64,000 bases of DNA, taken from contig NZ_LN831029.1 in the NCBI RefSeq assembly GCF_001457475.1, positions 5,828,001 through 5,892,000 of the forward strand, read 5' to 3'. The DNA is from Achromobacter xylosoxidans (GTDB taxonomy: Bacteria > Pseudomonadota > Gammaproteobacteria > Burkholderiales > Burkholderiaceae_B). Below, piece by piece: positions 1-10,703 of this stretch. The notes under the pieces were generated by a model that saw nothing but the letters and a program-made list of their open reading frames with translations, did not search any database and was not told where the DNA came from. Numbering within the stretch: the first letter of the stretch is position 1; each line of letters opens with the position of its first letter. Position numbers and translations under genes: made by a program.

Positions 1-1206
1 CCCCTCGACCATCAGCGTGCCCTGGCCGTCGACATCGCCCACCCTGAGCTCGCGGGCGTTGGCCCAGGTCGAGCCGCGCCCCGACACCAGGACGGTGCCA
101 TTGCCATTCTGGAGACGGCCGATGACGCCATCGACGCTGCTCACGTAGCCCCCCGCCAGGATCGTTACCGCGCCGCGCCCGCCTTCCGACCCCACCAGCA
201 GGGCCGCGCGATTGACCCAGCGCGACCCAGCATCGGAAATCGCCACGCTCGCCGTGTCGTTGCGCTGGGCGTCGACCGTGGCGAACTGGTTCGAGACCGT
301 GCCGCTGTTGAAGATGCTCAGCTCGCCCGGCCCGCCACCGCCGACGAACAGGTTATCCGTCAGGGCCCAGGTCGAACCGGGATTGAACACGCTGACCCGG
401 GCCGTGGCGCCCGGAACCACGCCGGCATCGATCCGCCCCTGCGCGGTGCCCAGGATGTTGAGGACCACAAGGGATCCGCCCGAGACCGTCGTGTTGCCGG
501 CGAAGCGCGAATTGTCGCCCTGCAATTGCGTGGAGCCCGCGTAATGATTGAGCTCGTGCCGGCCCGCGCCCAAGCTGTTCAGCGCGGGCGTGAAGATCAC
601 GGGCCCGACCGAATTGAAGTTGAGCGCGCCGGCGCCGGCGCCAAAACGGATCTCCGACGCATCCACCCAGCCGGCGGTATCGGTGGCCACGCTGCCGGGC
701 GCGGAGCCGATGTTGATGACGCCGGCAGCGCCGGGGTTGCGGCCCAGCTCGACCCGCCCCAGGCCATTCGTACCCACCGAGACCGCGCCGGAGTTGGCCA
801 ACGTCAGCGTGCCGTTGCCGCTGGCGCCGATGACCAGGCTGCCATTCATGACCCAGGACGCGCCCAGGCCCGAGACCTTCGCCGTCCCCACCCCGCCCGT
901 CGTCAGCCCCAGCCAGCCGCTGGCGCTGCGCACGGGCGTCCCCGGGGGGGCGATCTGCAACGAACCGGACGCGGTATCGCCGACGACGAGGTCATTGGCA
1001 TCGCCCCAGTTCACCACAGGCGTCACGTCACCCGTCACCGCCGCGCCGGCCAACGCCTGTGACACCGGCGTGCCGCAGGCCACCGTCAATGCGGCCGCCA
1101 GCGCCAAGCGCCTTGCCCGGCCCTTGCCCCGCCCGCGGGCATGCTCGCTGGCGACCTGCCACTGGCCCGTGCCCCGGTTCAGGACGATGCGATAGGTGCG
1201 ATTCAT
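1..1206 (-). CDS. ESPR-type autotransporter/adhesin with T5SS-PEP-CTERM-type repeats (5' part; 3' end outside window)
   Basis: The frame is open for 402 codons from the ATG at 1206 to the window edge, so only the N-terminal part of the passenger is visible. Residues 1-22 (MNRTYRIVLNRGTGQWQVAS...) match the extended signal peptide region found on large type V secreted proteins. A basic stretch and a hydrophobic core (LALAAALTVACG) follow, with a likely cleavage after ALAGA. The rest is a degenerate repeat: a Gly/Ser/Thr-rich strand, then a motif like 'VSGxGSTWxxxxxLxVG' (about five copies seen). This is the pattern of the T5SS/PEP-CTERM-associated repeat, which forms a beta-helix. The expected role is a surface-exposed or secreted adhesin-like protein. 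The C-terminal beta-barrel, which would prove autotransport, lies outside the window. Confidence 0.85.
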   Translation of the reverse strand, partial: MNRTYRIVLNRGTGQWQVASEHARGRGKGRARRLALAAALTVACGTPVSQALAGAAVTGDVTPVVNWGDANDLVVGDTASGSLQIAPPGTPVRSASGWLGLTTGGVGTAKVSGLGASWVMNGSLVIGASGNGTLTLANSGAVSVGTNGLGRVELGRNPGAAGVINIGSAPGSVATDTAGWVDASEIRFGAGAGALNFNSVGPVIFTPALNSLGAGRHELNHYAGSTQLQGDNSRFAGNTTVSGGSLVVLNILGTAQGRIDAGVVPGATARVSVFNPGSTWALTDNLFVGGGGPGELSIFNSGTVSNQFATVDAQRNDTASVAISDAGSRWVNRAALLVGSEGGRGAVTILAGGYVSSVDGVIGRLQNGNGTVLVSGRGSTWANARELRVGDVDGQGTLMVEG

Positions 1207-1461
1207 GGGGCCTCTCTTTTCTCTTGTCATGGCCCGGCGCCGGCAGTGCCGGGGCGGGCGCGAATGGGTATCGAGGCCCCGCGCAAAGCGTCCGGCCCGC
1301 CAATTACAATTAGAAAAGTTCGGCGCGCCGCTGCATATCACTGAAACTGGGTAATTGAGCGGACGCAATCAAAGCGGAAAATGTCCGTCGACCCGGTGGC
1401 GGGCGATTGTTGATGCACCGCAACCGCGTCTATGCTCCATGCGAGCGTTTGTGAAATAAAT

Positions 1462-1473
1462 ATGACCGGTCAT
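1462..1473. promoter_or_regulatory. 12-bp perfect palindrome ATGACCGGTCAT, candidate TetR-type operator
   Basis: ATGACCGGTCAT lies in the 325-bp divergent gap between the autotransporter and the CYTH/CHAD gene, 59 bp before the latter's ATG, with an AT-rich flank (aaataaat) on its left. The form resembles operators of TetR-family regulators. No tetR gene is visible nearby, so the regulator is unknown. Nothing else recognisable was seen in 1207-1531 and no coding sequence could be supported there. Confidence 0.4.
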
Positions 1474-1531
1474 CAAACCACCCTCCCCGTTTGATTAAGA
1501 TCTCGGCTTTTGCCGTTGGACACCCGCCGCC

Positions 1532-3190
1532 ATGTCGGAACAGGAATTGAAACTGCACGTGCCCACGGCTTCGCGCCAGGCCGTGCTGCGAGAGATCAAG
1601 CAACGCGAGGCGACCCGCATCCGCCTGCATGCGATGTACTTCGACACGCCCGAGCGCGAACTGGCGCGGGCACGCATCGCCATCCGCCTGCGCCAGGAAG
1701 GCCGCGACTGGGTGCAGACCCTGAAGATGCCCGGCATCAACGCCATCACCCGCATCGAACTGAACCACCCGCGCCCGGGCCCCGTGCTCGACCTGTCGGT
1801 CTATGCCGGCACCGAGGTCGAAGCGGCGCTTGCCGCCATCAAGGGCGAACTCGGCCTGCGCTATGAGACCGACGTGCAGCGCATGCTGCGCAAGGTGCGC
1901 ACGCGCTACGGCACCGTCGAACTGGCCTACGACACCGGCATCCTGCGCGCCGGCGCGCTGGAACTGCCGATCTCCGAACTTGAATTCGAACTGGTCTCGG
2001 GCCGCCCCGCCGCCATCTTCGCGGTCGCGCGCGGCTGGCAGCAGCGCCACAGCCTGGTGCTGGACCCGCGCAGCAAGTCCGAGCGCGGCGACGCGCTGGC
2101 GCAATTGGCGCAACGCCTGGCCGACGTCGACGCCGTCCCGGGCGACGACCTCGACAGCCGCCGCGCCCAGGCCATCGCCCTGTTCTGGGCGCCGCGCGGC
2201 GCCGCGTCCGTCAAGCTGCGCGAGGACATGACGGCGGCGCAGGCCATGGGCCGCATCGCCGCCGAATGCCTCGATCAGATCGCCCGCAACGCGGCCGTGC
2301 TGGCCGAAGTCGACACCGAAGGCGTGTACCGCGCCGGCAACTCCGAACACGTGCACCAACTGCGCGTCGGCATCCGCCGCCTGCGCTCGGCCTGGAAACT
2401 GTTCGATGGCTGGATCGGGCCAGTCCCCGACGCCATCATGCAGGGCGTGCGCGCCCACTTCGCCGCCTTCGGCGCCAACCGCGACCAGGACGTGCTGAAC
2501 GAAACCGTGGCGCCCGCGCTGATGCGCGCCGGCATGCCGGTCATCCCGATGGAAGCCGCGCCGCCCGAACAGGACGCTCGCGCCATCGCCGGCGGCAAGG
2601 CCTTCCAGGCCTGGCTGCTGGAACTGCTGGAATGGAGCCTGGACGTGCCGCCCGCGCTGCCCGCCAGCGACGGACAGCCCATCGCCAACGGCGTGCCCAG
2701 CGACGCGGCACCCGAACCCGCCATCCGCCTGGAAGGCGGCATCGCCGGCCCCAGCGTCAAGCCCACCATCATCCCCATGCTGGCGCCCGAGCCCGATCCG
2801 CAGCAACTGCACAAGCAGTTGGCGCGGCGCCTGCATCGCTGGCACAGCAAGGTGGCCGACCAGGGCACCCAGTTCGCCACGCTCGACATCCCCACGCGCC
2901 ACGAACTGCGCAAGCGCGGTAAGCGCCTGCGCTACAGCCTGGCCTTCGCCGAATCGCTGCTGCCCCCGAGCAAGCTGCGCGGCTACCGCAAGCTGCTGTC
3001 GCGGGTGCAGGACATCCTGGGCGAGATCAACGACCTGGCCGTCGCCAAGGACTACTACGAGTCGTGTACGGCCACGCATCCGCAGGCCTGGTTCGCGCTG
3101 GGCTGGATCAGCGCGCGCCTGGAGGAACTGGCGGTGGACGCGCAACGCGCCTTCGACGACCTGGCAAGCAGCAAGCCGTTCTGGAAATAA
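1532..3190 (+). CDS. CYTH and CHAD domain protein (YgiF-like inorganic triphosphatase)
   Basis: The 552-residue protein opens with MSEQELKLHV, containing the ExExK-type start of CYTH domains (E-x-E-x-K is seen here as EQELK), followed by the RxRxR-type motif 'IAIRLRQ'. The CYTH fold spans about residues 1-200. The CHAD domain begins near residue 220 and shows its histidine/arginine-rich hallmark HVHQLRVGIRRLRSAWKLF and, later, RHELRKRGKRLRYSLAF. CYTH proteins of this layout hydrolyse inorganic tripolyphosphate; CHAD domains bind polyphosphate. It is a single gene, ending at a bidirectional terminator shared with ftsY. Confidence 0.92.
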   Translation: MSEQELKLHVPTASRQAVLREIKQREATRIRLHAMYFDTPERELARARIAIRLRQEGRDWVQTLKMPGINAITRIELNHPRPGPVLDLSVYAGTEVEAALAAIKGELGLRYETDVQRMLRKVRTRYGTVELAYDTGILRAGALELPISELEFELVSGRPAAIFAVARGWQQRHSLVLDPRSKSERGDALAQLAQRLADVDAVPGDDLDSRRAQAIALFWAPRGAASVKLREDMTAAQAMGRIAAECLDQIARNAAVLAEVDTEGVYRAGNSEHVHQLRVGIRRLRSAWKLFDGWIGPVPDAIMQGVRAHFAAFGANRDQDVLNETVAPALMRAGMPVIPMEAAPPEQDARAIAGGKAFQAWLLELLEWSLDVPPALPASDGQPIANGVPSDAAPEPAIRLEGGIAGPSVKPTIIPMLAPEPDPQQLHKQLARRLHRWHSKVADQGTQFATLDIPTRHELRKRGKRLRYSLAFAESLLPPSKLRGYRKLLSRVQDILGEINDLAVAKDYYESCTATHPQAWFALGWISARLEELAVDAQRAFDDLASSKPFWK

Positions 3191-3235
3191 GGCGACGCGG
3201 TCCCTCGCGGACCATACTTGCGCCCGCCACAAACG

Positions 3236-3275
3236 CCGCGCCCCACGCCTGCGATGCAGCAGACGTGGGGCGCGG
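3236..3275. terminator. bidirectional rho-independent terminator between CYTH/CHAD gene and ftsY
   Basis: A perfect 12-bp inverted repeat (CCGCGCCCCACG at 3236-3247 and CGTGGGGCGCGG at 3264-3275) encloses a 16-nt loop. It is followed on the plus strand by tgtttt and on the minus strand by cgtttg. It sits between two convergent genes and can serve both. Confidence 0.8.
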
Positions 3276-3323
3276 TGTTTTCAGCGCCGGGCGCGAGGCC
3301 CGTGCGGGTATCAGCGGGACGAA

Positions 3324-4676
3324 TCAGTCGGCCAGCAAGGCTCCGGCGAATTCGTCGGCCACGAACGGCTGCAGGTCTTCCAGGCTTTCGCCCACGCCGA
3401 TCCAGTACACCGGGATCGGCCTCACGCCCTGGCTGCCCGCCGCCACCGCCGCCAGCGTGCCGCCCTTGGCGGTGCCGTCCAGCTTGGTCACGACCAGGCC
3501 CGTCAGGTTGATGGCCGCGTCGAACGCGCGGATCTGCGCCAACGCGTTCTGGCCGGTGTTGCCGTCCACCACCAGCAGCACCTCGTGCGGCGCGGCCGGG
3601 TCGGCCTTGCCGATGACGCGGCGGATCTTCTTCAGTTCTTCCATCAGGTGCAGCTGGGTCGGCAGGCGGCCGGCCGTGTCCACCATCACCACGCCCATGC
3701 CGCGCGCGCGGCCGGCGTTGACCGAGTCGAACGCCACCGCCGCCGGGTCGCCGCCATCCTGCGAGATCACGGTAACGTTGTTGCGGCTGCCCCATTCGAT
3801 CAGCTGCTCGCGCGCGGCGGCGCGGAACGTGTCGCCCGCGGCCAGCAGCACGCTGGCGCCCTGGCGCTGGAAGGTATGCGCCAGCTTGCCGATGGACGTC
3901 GTCTTGCCCGCGCCGTTGACGCCCGCGATCATCACCACCAGCGGCTGCGCGCGCTTCAGGTCGAAGGCGCGCTCCAGCGGACGCAGGTGGTCGGCCAGCA
4001 GCTGACGCAGCGCGGCCTTGACCTTGGCCGGGTCCTCGATGCGTTCTTTCTTGACCCGCGCGCGCAGCGCGGTCAGCAGCTTCTCGGTGGCTTCCAGGCC
4101 GGCATCGGCCATAATGAGCGCCGATTCGAGTTCCTCGAACAGGTTCTCGTCGACCTTGACGCCGACGAAAATGCCGCCAATGCTCTGGCCGGTGCGCGAC
4201 AGGCCCTGCTTGAGCCGCGACAGCCAGGACGCCTTCTTGGGCGCGGCTTCCGGTTCGGGCGCGGCAGGGGCCGGCACAATGGCGGCGGGAGCCGGGGCGA
4301 CGACCGGCGCCGACGGCGTTGCGGCGGGCTGCGAAACCGCCGGCGCGGGAGCCACTGGCTGCTGCGGCACGGGCGCCGCGGCGACCTGCGCGGACACGGG
4401 CGCCGAGGCCTGCGGCTGCGGCACCACGGCCGGCGACGGTTGCGGCACGCTGGCCGACGCCGGCGCGGGCACCTCGGCGGACGGCACCGGCAGGGTCACC
4501 TCGGGCGTCGCGACGGGCGCGAATTCGCGCGCCGGAACGGCGGGTTCGACGGGCTGGGCGGGGACCTCGGCCTCGGCTTGCGGCGCGATCCCGGCGTCCA
4601 CCTGCTCCGGCGGCGGCGCGGGCTGGGCCGGCGCGGCGGGCGGAGGGGATTTTTTCTTGAAGAAGCGGCTAAACAT
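3324..4676 (-). CDS. ftsY: signal recognition particle receptor FtsY
   Basis: The 450-residue protein is the membrane-side GTPase that receives SRP-ribosome complexes. An N-terminal region of about 150 residues is extremely rich in Pro, Ala, Val and Glu, replacing the acidic A domain of E. coli FtsY. The NG domain follows, with P-loop GVNGAGKTTSIGKLA, DTAGR, and TKLDGTAKGG. The reading frame stays open upstream to 5105, but the true start is the ATG at 4676, beginning MFSRFFKKKSPPP, as in other betaproteobacteria; the upstream part is antisense to rsmD. Its start codon overlaps the rsmD start codon by two bases. Confidence 0.96.
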   Translation of the reverse strand: MFSRFFKKKSPPPAAPAQPAPPPEQVDAGIAPQAEAEVPAQPVEPAVPAREFAPVATPEVTLPVPSAEVPAPASASVPQPSPAVVPQPQASAPVSAQVAAAPVPQQPVAPAPAVSQPAATPSAPVVAPAPAAIVPAPAAPEPEAAPKKASWLSRLKQGLSRTGQSIGGIFVGVKVDENLFEELESALIMADAGLEATEKLLTALRARVKKERIEDPAKVKAALRQLLADHLRPLERAFDLKRAQPLVVMIAGVNGAGKTTSIGKLAHTFQRQGASVLLAAGDTFRAAAREQLIEWGSRNNVTVISQDGGDPAAVAFDSVNAGRARGMGVVMVDTAGRLPTQLHLMEELKKIRRVIGKADPAAPHEVLLVVDGNTGQNALAQIRAFDAAINLTGLVVTKLDGTAKGGTLAAVAAGSQGVRPIPVYWIGVGESLEDLQPFVADEFAGALLAD

Positions 4677-5241
4677 GGGTAACAAGTATATTCGTATCGT
4701 CGGGGGCCAATACCGGCGCACCCCTATCGTCGTGCCCGACGTGGAGACGCTCCGCCCGACGCCCGACCGGGTGCGGGAAACGCTGTTCAACTGGCTCAAC
4801 CACCTGTGGGGCGGCGAATTCGCCGACAAGCAGGTGCTGGATCTGTTCGCCGGCAGCGGCGCCCTGGGTTTCGAGGCGGCCTCGCGCGGCGTGGCGCATG
4901 TGCAGATGGTCGAACGCGACAAGACCGCCGCGTCCGCGCTGCGGACACTGCGCGACAAGCTCAAAGCCGACATGATACGCATCCACGTGGGCGATGCGAT
5001 GCAGGTCGCCGAAAGAATGGATGCGTCCCGATTTGACCTCATCCTCCTGGATCCGCCCTTCGGGCAGGGCTGGCTGCCGCGCCTGTGGCCGATCCTGCCC
5101 GGCATCCTGGCCGAGGGCGGACTGGTCTACGTCGAGGCCGAAAGCCCCATCGAGCCCCCCGAAGGATTCGAGATCCTGCGCCAGGACAAGGCCGGGGCGG
5201 TCCACTACCATCTGCTGGAATTTGCTGCATTGCGCAAATAG
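4675..5241 (+). CDS. rsmD: 16S rRNA (guanine966-N2)-methyltransferase RsmD
   Basis: The 188-residue protein starts MGNKYIRIVGGQYRRT, the typical RsmD N-terminus. It has the SAM-binding motif VLDLFAGSGALGFEAASRG and the catalytic LDPPF motif of N-6/N-2 amino methyltransferases. It methylates G966 of 16S rRNA. The start overlaps that of divergent ftsY in the sequence CATG; no strong Shine-Dalgarno is visible for either gene, each leader being inside the other's coding sequence. ftsY-rsmD-coaD-ferredoxin is a common betaproteobacterial order. Confidence 0.95.
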   Translation: MGNKYIRIVGGQYRRTPIVVPDVETLRPTPDRVRETLFNWLNHLWGGEFADKQVLDLFAGSGALGFEAASRGVAHVQMVERDKTAASALRTLRDKLKADMIRIHVGDAMQVAERMDASRFDLILLDPPFGQGWLPRLWPILPGILAEGGLVYVEAESPIEPPEGFEILRQDKAGAVHYHLLEFAALRK

Positions 5242-5299
5242 ATCAATAATCCGAGCTTCGGAGGATGGTGTACACCACTAATAACGGTACGGAGCTCGC

Positions 5300-5803
5300 A
5301 TGATCATCGCTGTTTACCCCGGCACTTTCGACCCGCTGACCAGAGGCCACGAAGACCTGGTCCGCCGCGCCGCCACGCTTTTCGACAAAGTCGTGGTCGG
5401 CATCGCGCACAGCCGCAACAAGAAGCCCTTCTTCAGCATCGACGAGCGCGTGGACATCGCGCGCGAAGTGCTGGGGCACTATCCCAACGTGGAAGTGCAG
5501 AGCTTCGGCGGCCTGCTCAAGGACTTCGTGCGCGACCAGGGCGGGCGCGTGATCGTGCGCGGCCTGCGCGCCGTGTCCGACTTCGAATACGAATTCCAGA
5601 TGGCCGGCATGAACCGCCACCTGCTGCCCGACGTCGAGACCCTGTTCATGACGCCGTCGGATCAATACCAGTTCATCTCCGGCACCATCGTGCGCGAAAT
5701 CGCCCAGCTGGGCGGCGACGTCAGCAAATTCGTGTTCCCGTCGGTGGAACGCTGGCTGCAGGAAAAGGCCAAGGAACGCCGCGAGCAATCCTGGCCGGGC
5801 TGA
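5300..5803 (+). CDS. coaD: phosphopantetheine adenylyltransferase CoaD
   Basis: The 167-residue protein matches the family's usual length. It starts [20 protein letters not shown], containing the nucleotidyltransferase T/HxGH motif (here RGHED after the FDPLT turn). It ends with the usual [23 protein letters not shown] segment. It makes dephospho-CoA from 4'-phosphopantetheine and ATP, the penultimate step of coenzyme A synthesis. It lies 58 bp after rsmD and before the ferredoxin gene, with a terminator hairpin between them. Confidence 0.97.
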   Translation: MIIAVYPGTFDPLTRGHEDLVRRAATLFDKVVVGIAHSRNKKPFFSIDERVDIAREVLGHYPNVEVQSFGGLLKDFVRDQGGRVIVRGLRAVSDFEYEFQMAGMNRHLLPDVETLFMTPSDQYQFISGTIVREIAQLGGDVSKFVFPSVERWLQEKAKERREQSWPG

Positions 5804-7449
<1,646 letters not shown>

Positions 7450-7513
7450 TGCGGCGTTCGTCCCGCGTTGACCCCGGGCGCGTCGCGCGGCCGTGCGCGG
7501 CCCGCCGCCAGGC

Positions 7514-7900
7514 TCAGTCCGGCCAGGCGGACACGGGCGTGTCCGGATGCACCTTCATGATGCGGCACGGCACCTGCACGAAATTCGAGATCCACGCCGC
7601 GGCCAGTTCGCCTTCGTCGATCACGTCGATGATCTGCTCGCCGACCTTCATGCTGTAGCGCACGCTGTCGTCGTCCTCGATCACGTCCAGCGGAATATCC
7701 ATGCGCAGCATGCCCGGCGCGCGCAGCACCAGATAGCCCAGGCGCAGTTCCACCGTCACGTCGGCCAGCCGCGGGCACAGCTCGCGGTTGAGCCACTGGC
7801 CTGAATCATTGGCGACCAGCCACTGGCGGTGATAAGGCGCGGCCTCGGCCTGCGACGTCTCGCCGCATTGGGCAATGGGTTGGAAAGTGGCGCCGCTCAT
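7514..7900 (-). CDS. stand-alone MOSC N-terminal beta-barrel domain protein
   Basis: The 128-residue protein resembles only the N-terminal barrel of MOSC proteins (segment YHRQWLVANDSGQWLNRELCPRLA, like the 'RRWmlvd..GrflsqR..P.la' hallmark). The catalytic MOSC half, with its Cys for molybdenum cofactor sulfur, is absent; full-length relatives are about 260-290 residues. The gene starts inside the AsmA stop codon (ATGA overlap), so it is the second gene of a two-gene leftward operon. It ends cleanly in non-coding DNA, which suggests a genuine short protein rather than a recent truncation. Function unknown. Confidence 0.7.
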   Translation of the reverse strand: MSGATFQPIAQCGETSQAEAAPYHRQWLVANDSGQWLNRELCPRLADVTVELRLGYLVLRAPGMLRMDIPLDVIEDDDSVRYSMKVGEQIIDVIDEGELAAAWISNFVQVPCRIMKVHPDTPVSAWPD

Positions 7901-10395
7901 TTGCCCAGCAGGCCCTTGAGCGCCTTGTCCACCGCCGCGCCGCCCTTGCCCTTGCCGGTCACGGCTTCGCGCAGCTTGTTTTCCAGGCTGCGCTTGAGGA
8001 TACCGGCAACCGCGTCCTTCCACAGCAGCGTGTAGGCAGGCTTGTCGAACGGCCCCTTGACCTGCACCGGGATGGTCACGTCCTTCAGGTCGATCAGTTC
8101 CTTGCCTTCCGGGTCGGCCGCCGGATTGACGACACGGGCGCGCGCCACCAGGTCCAGCTCGTTCTTGACGAAATCGATAGTGGCCGGCTCGCCCTGCGTC
8201 ACGCGCAGCAGCGGCGACACCACGTTCAGCCGCTTCACGTTGGCCACACCCTTGGCAAATGCGAGATCGGCGTCCATTTCGGAGAAAGCGGTCTGCTTGC
8301 TGGTATCGGCCGCCACGGTCGCATCCTGCGATTCCGGCTTGAGCGCGGCCCTCAACTCGCGCAGGGTCTGCGTCAGGTTGATGCCCTTGACCGCGCCATC
8401 GCGCAGGCGCAGCTGCAGCGTGCCGCCCAGGCCGCTCTTCATTGCGTAGGCGTTGGCGCCGGCGGTCTTCAGGTCCAGCGCCAGGCTGCCCGTGCCGCTC
8501 AGCACGTTCTGCTGCGCCAGGTCCATCAACAGCGGCTCGATGGCGATGCCAGCTAGCGACATCTTGGTGGCGAGCTGATTGCCTTGCGCCGCATCCACCG
8601 ACAACGCGCCGGCGAGCTTGCCGCCATACAGGCCGGCGGTCAGGCTGGAAATGTCGAGCTTGCCGCGATCCAGCTTGACGGCGGCGGCGACGTCGTCGGC
8701 CTTCAGGCCGCGCACCACCAGCTTGCCGACCTTGAGCGTGCCATTCACGCTCGGGCCGACCAGCGCCGACAGGTTGATCGAATCGTCCGCGGGCGCGGCC
8801 GGCGCCGGCTGGGCCGGCTTGGTCTCGTCCTTCTTGCCTTCGGCCGGCGGCTTGGCGGGCGCGGTGGCAGTGACCGGCGGCACCAGCTTGTCCAGGTCCA
8901 GCGTATCCACGGCCAGCGCGAAATTGACCTGCGGCGCATCGCTCAGCTTGGCGATGTCGGCGGTCAGGTCGAACTTGCCGCCTTCCAGCACGGCGTTGAT
9001 CTTGCTGTTGGCAGTGTCCTTGAGCAGATCGACATTGAGGCTGCCGATCACCGGGATCTGCAGGCTGCCCTTGGGCAGGCCCGGATCGGTGATATTGACG
9101 TCGCCCCGCAAGCCGGACAGGCCGCCCTTGCGTTGCAGCAGGTTCAGCGACAGCGGCGAAGCGAAATTCAGCTTGACGACGCGCTCGCCTTTCTTGGAGG
9201 TGCTGTCGAGCTTGGCCTCCTTGATATCCAGCTCGGTGGCGTTGCCGCTGATGCCGTTCAGGCCAAAACTGGCGTCCAGGCCGCTGATGCGCACGCGGCC
9301 GGTCAAGGCCTCGCCCGTCGCCTGCGTCGGCGAGATGTTGAGCGCCGGGGCATCGACCGCGAATTCAAACGGGCCGTCGGCCACGCCGCCCTTGGCACGC
9401 ACCGCCAGCTTCTCGATCTGCAACTGGCTCTTGTGGGGATCGATCGACAGCTTGGGCATGGCCACGCTGGCTTCGACATTCGTGGCGGGCGCGGCCGGAT
9501 CGGTGACATCGCCCTGGAACACGACTTCCAGGCCGGCCACGTCCAGCGCCGACTTCTGGCCGTTGAACGCCAGGTTGCCGCGCACCGCCAGGCTCTTGGC
9601 CTGCGCGCCCGGCAACTTGCCATCCATGCGCAGGTCCAGCTTCTGGGCCGCATAGCGCTTGGCCGAAGGATCGAGCGTCAGCAACGCCTGGCCATTCAGA
9701 TTGGCGTCCATGCGGGGGTTGCCGCCTTCGACGCGGGCCGTCAGCCGCACGTCGAACGGCTGGTTGAAGGTGACCCGGCCCGTATTGGCGTTGATCTTGG
9801 TCACCGCCACCGCCATGCCCGACATCTGGTCCTGCAGCTGGACTTCGCCGTCCTTCAGGTCCAGGCCGGCGATGTCGATCTGCATGTTGTTGCGCGATGG
9901 CGGCAAGGTGCCGCTGGTCAGGGCCTGCGCGGCGGTCTGCGCCGCGCCCGCGAGCGCTTCGGCGGGATTGGACGGCGTGGCCACCACCGGCGCGGTGCCG
10001 CCCACCAGGTTGCTGAAATTGAACTGGCCGTCCTTGTCGCGCACGACCCGCGCCTTGAAGCCGCTGATGGCGACGTGATCCACCACGAAGCTGTTCGACA
10101 GCAGCGGCCACACCGCCACCGCCAGGCGCGTGCTCTCGATGGAAGCGAACGTTTCGGTGCTATTGGCTTCGGACAGCGACACGCCCTGCACCGACAGGCC
10201 GATGCGCGGGAACAGCGACAACTCGATTTCGCCGTCGATCGTGAGCGTGCGGTGATAGCGTTCCTGGACCAGCTCTTCGAGCTTGTACTTGTACGCGTTG
10301 GGGTCGAACGTCAGCAAAAAGATGGCCAGGCCAACGACGGCCACGACAACCAACACCACCAGGCCTATCAGAATGCGCTTGAACCACGTTTTCAT
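7897..10395 (-). CDS. AsmA-family envelope protein
   Basis: The 832-residue protein has one N-terminal membrane anchor (ILIGLVVLVVVAVVGLAIFLL, about residues 9-29) and a long periplasmic part. The family start 'FDPNAYKYKLEELVQERYHRTLTIDGEIELSLFPRIGLSVQGVSLSE' is clear. The AsmA C-terminal domain lies at about residues 600-800 (GTLKVGKLVVRGLKADDV ... GTLQLRLRDGAVKGINL). A Pro/Ala/Lys-rich linker sits near residue 530. AsmA-like proteins are bridge-type proteins implicated in phospholipid transport to the outer membrane. It is coupled with the downstream MOSC_N gene. Confidence 0.9.
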   Translation of the reverse strand: MKTWFKRILIGLVVLVVVAVVGLAIFLLTFDPNAYKYKLEELVQERYHRTLTIDGEIELSLFPRIGLSVQGVSLSEANSTETFASIESTRLAVAVWPLLSNSFVVDHVAISGFKARVVRDKDGQFNFSNLVGGTAPVVATPSNPAEALAGAAQTAAQALTSGTLPPSRNNMQIDIAGLDLKDGEVQLQDQMSGMAVAVTKINANTGRVTFNQPFDVRLTARVEGGNPRMDANLNGQALLTLDPSAKRYAAQKLDLRMDGKLPGAQAKSLAVRGNLAFNGQKSALDVAGLEVVFQGDVTDPAAPATNVEASVAMPKLSIDPHKSQLQIEKLAVRAKGGVADGPFEFAVDAPALNISPTQATGEALTGRVRISGLDASFGLNGISGNATELDIKEAKLDSTSKKGERVVKLNFASPLSLNLLQRKGGLSGLRGDVNITDPGLPKGSLQIPVIGSLNVDLLKDTANSKINAVLEGGKFDLTADIAKLSDAPQVNFALAVDTLDLDKLVPPVTATAPAKPPAEGKKDETKPAQPAPAAPADDSINLSALVGPSVNGTLKVGKLVVRGLKADDVAAAVKLDRGKLDISSLTAGLYGGKLAGALSVDAAQGNQLATKMSLAGIAIEPLLMDLAQQNVLSGTGSLALDLKTAGANAYAMKSGLGGTLQLRLRDGAVKGINLTQTLRELRAALKPESQDATVAADTSKQTAFSEMDADLAFAKGVANVKRLNVVSPLLRVTQGEPATIDFVKNELDLVARARVVNPAADPEGKELIDLKDVTIPVQVKGPFDKPAYTLLWKDAVAGILKRSLENKLREAVTGKGKGGAAVDKALKGLLGK

Positions 10396-10703
10396 TGCCG
10401 CCCCGTCGGTACCTCGACTGGTAATCCTTGAATGCCATCCGCCGCGCCGGGCGCGGGAATGGTGCTTTGCCGCCGCGCCGCGCGCGTGGCTTCCTGATGT
10501 GTCCGTCTTCGATCGCGTGCCGCCGCGTGCGCCAAGCCGGGGGCCGGGGCGCCAAGCGGGGTGGAACTGCCATGGAAAGACCTGCTGAAGACGCCGGCAT
10601 GACCAGCGTGCACATACCGCTATCGTAACAAATCGGGCCAGCCTGCGCGTCCGCCCCGAAACTGACGGTTTTCTGTCTTCGGGATTGTAGGGCTAGAATT
10701 ATT

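Noticed and set aside
1430..3232. 600-residue open frame opposite the CYTH/CHAD gene (and similar long frames opposite ftsY, AsmA, MFS, TonB receptor, TPR, chemoreceptor, hmgA, fahA genes)
   Set aside because: In GC-rich DNA the antisense frames of real genes lack stops. These frames have repetitive Arg/Ala/Gly/His-rich sequences without domains, and the sense strand encodes recognisable proteins.
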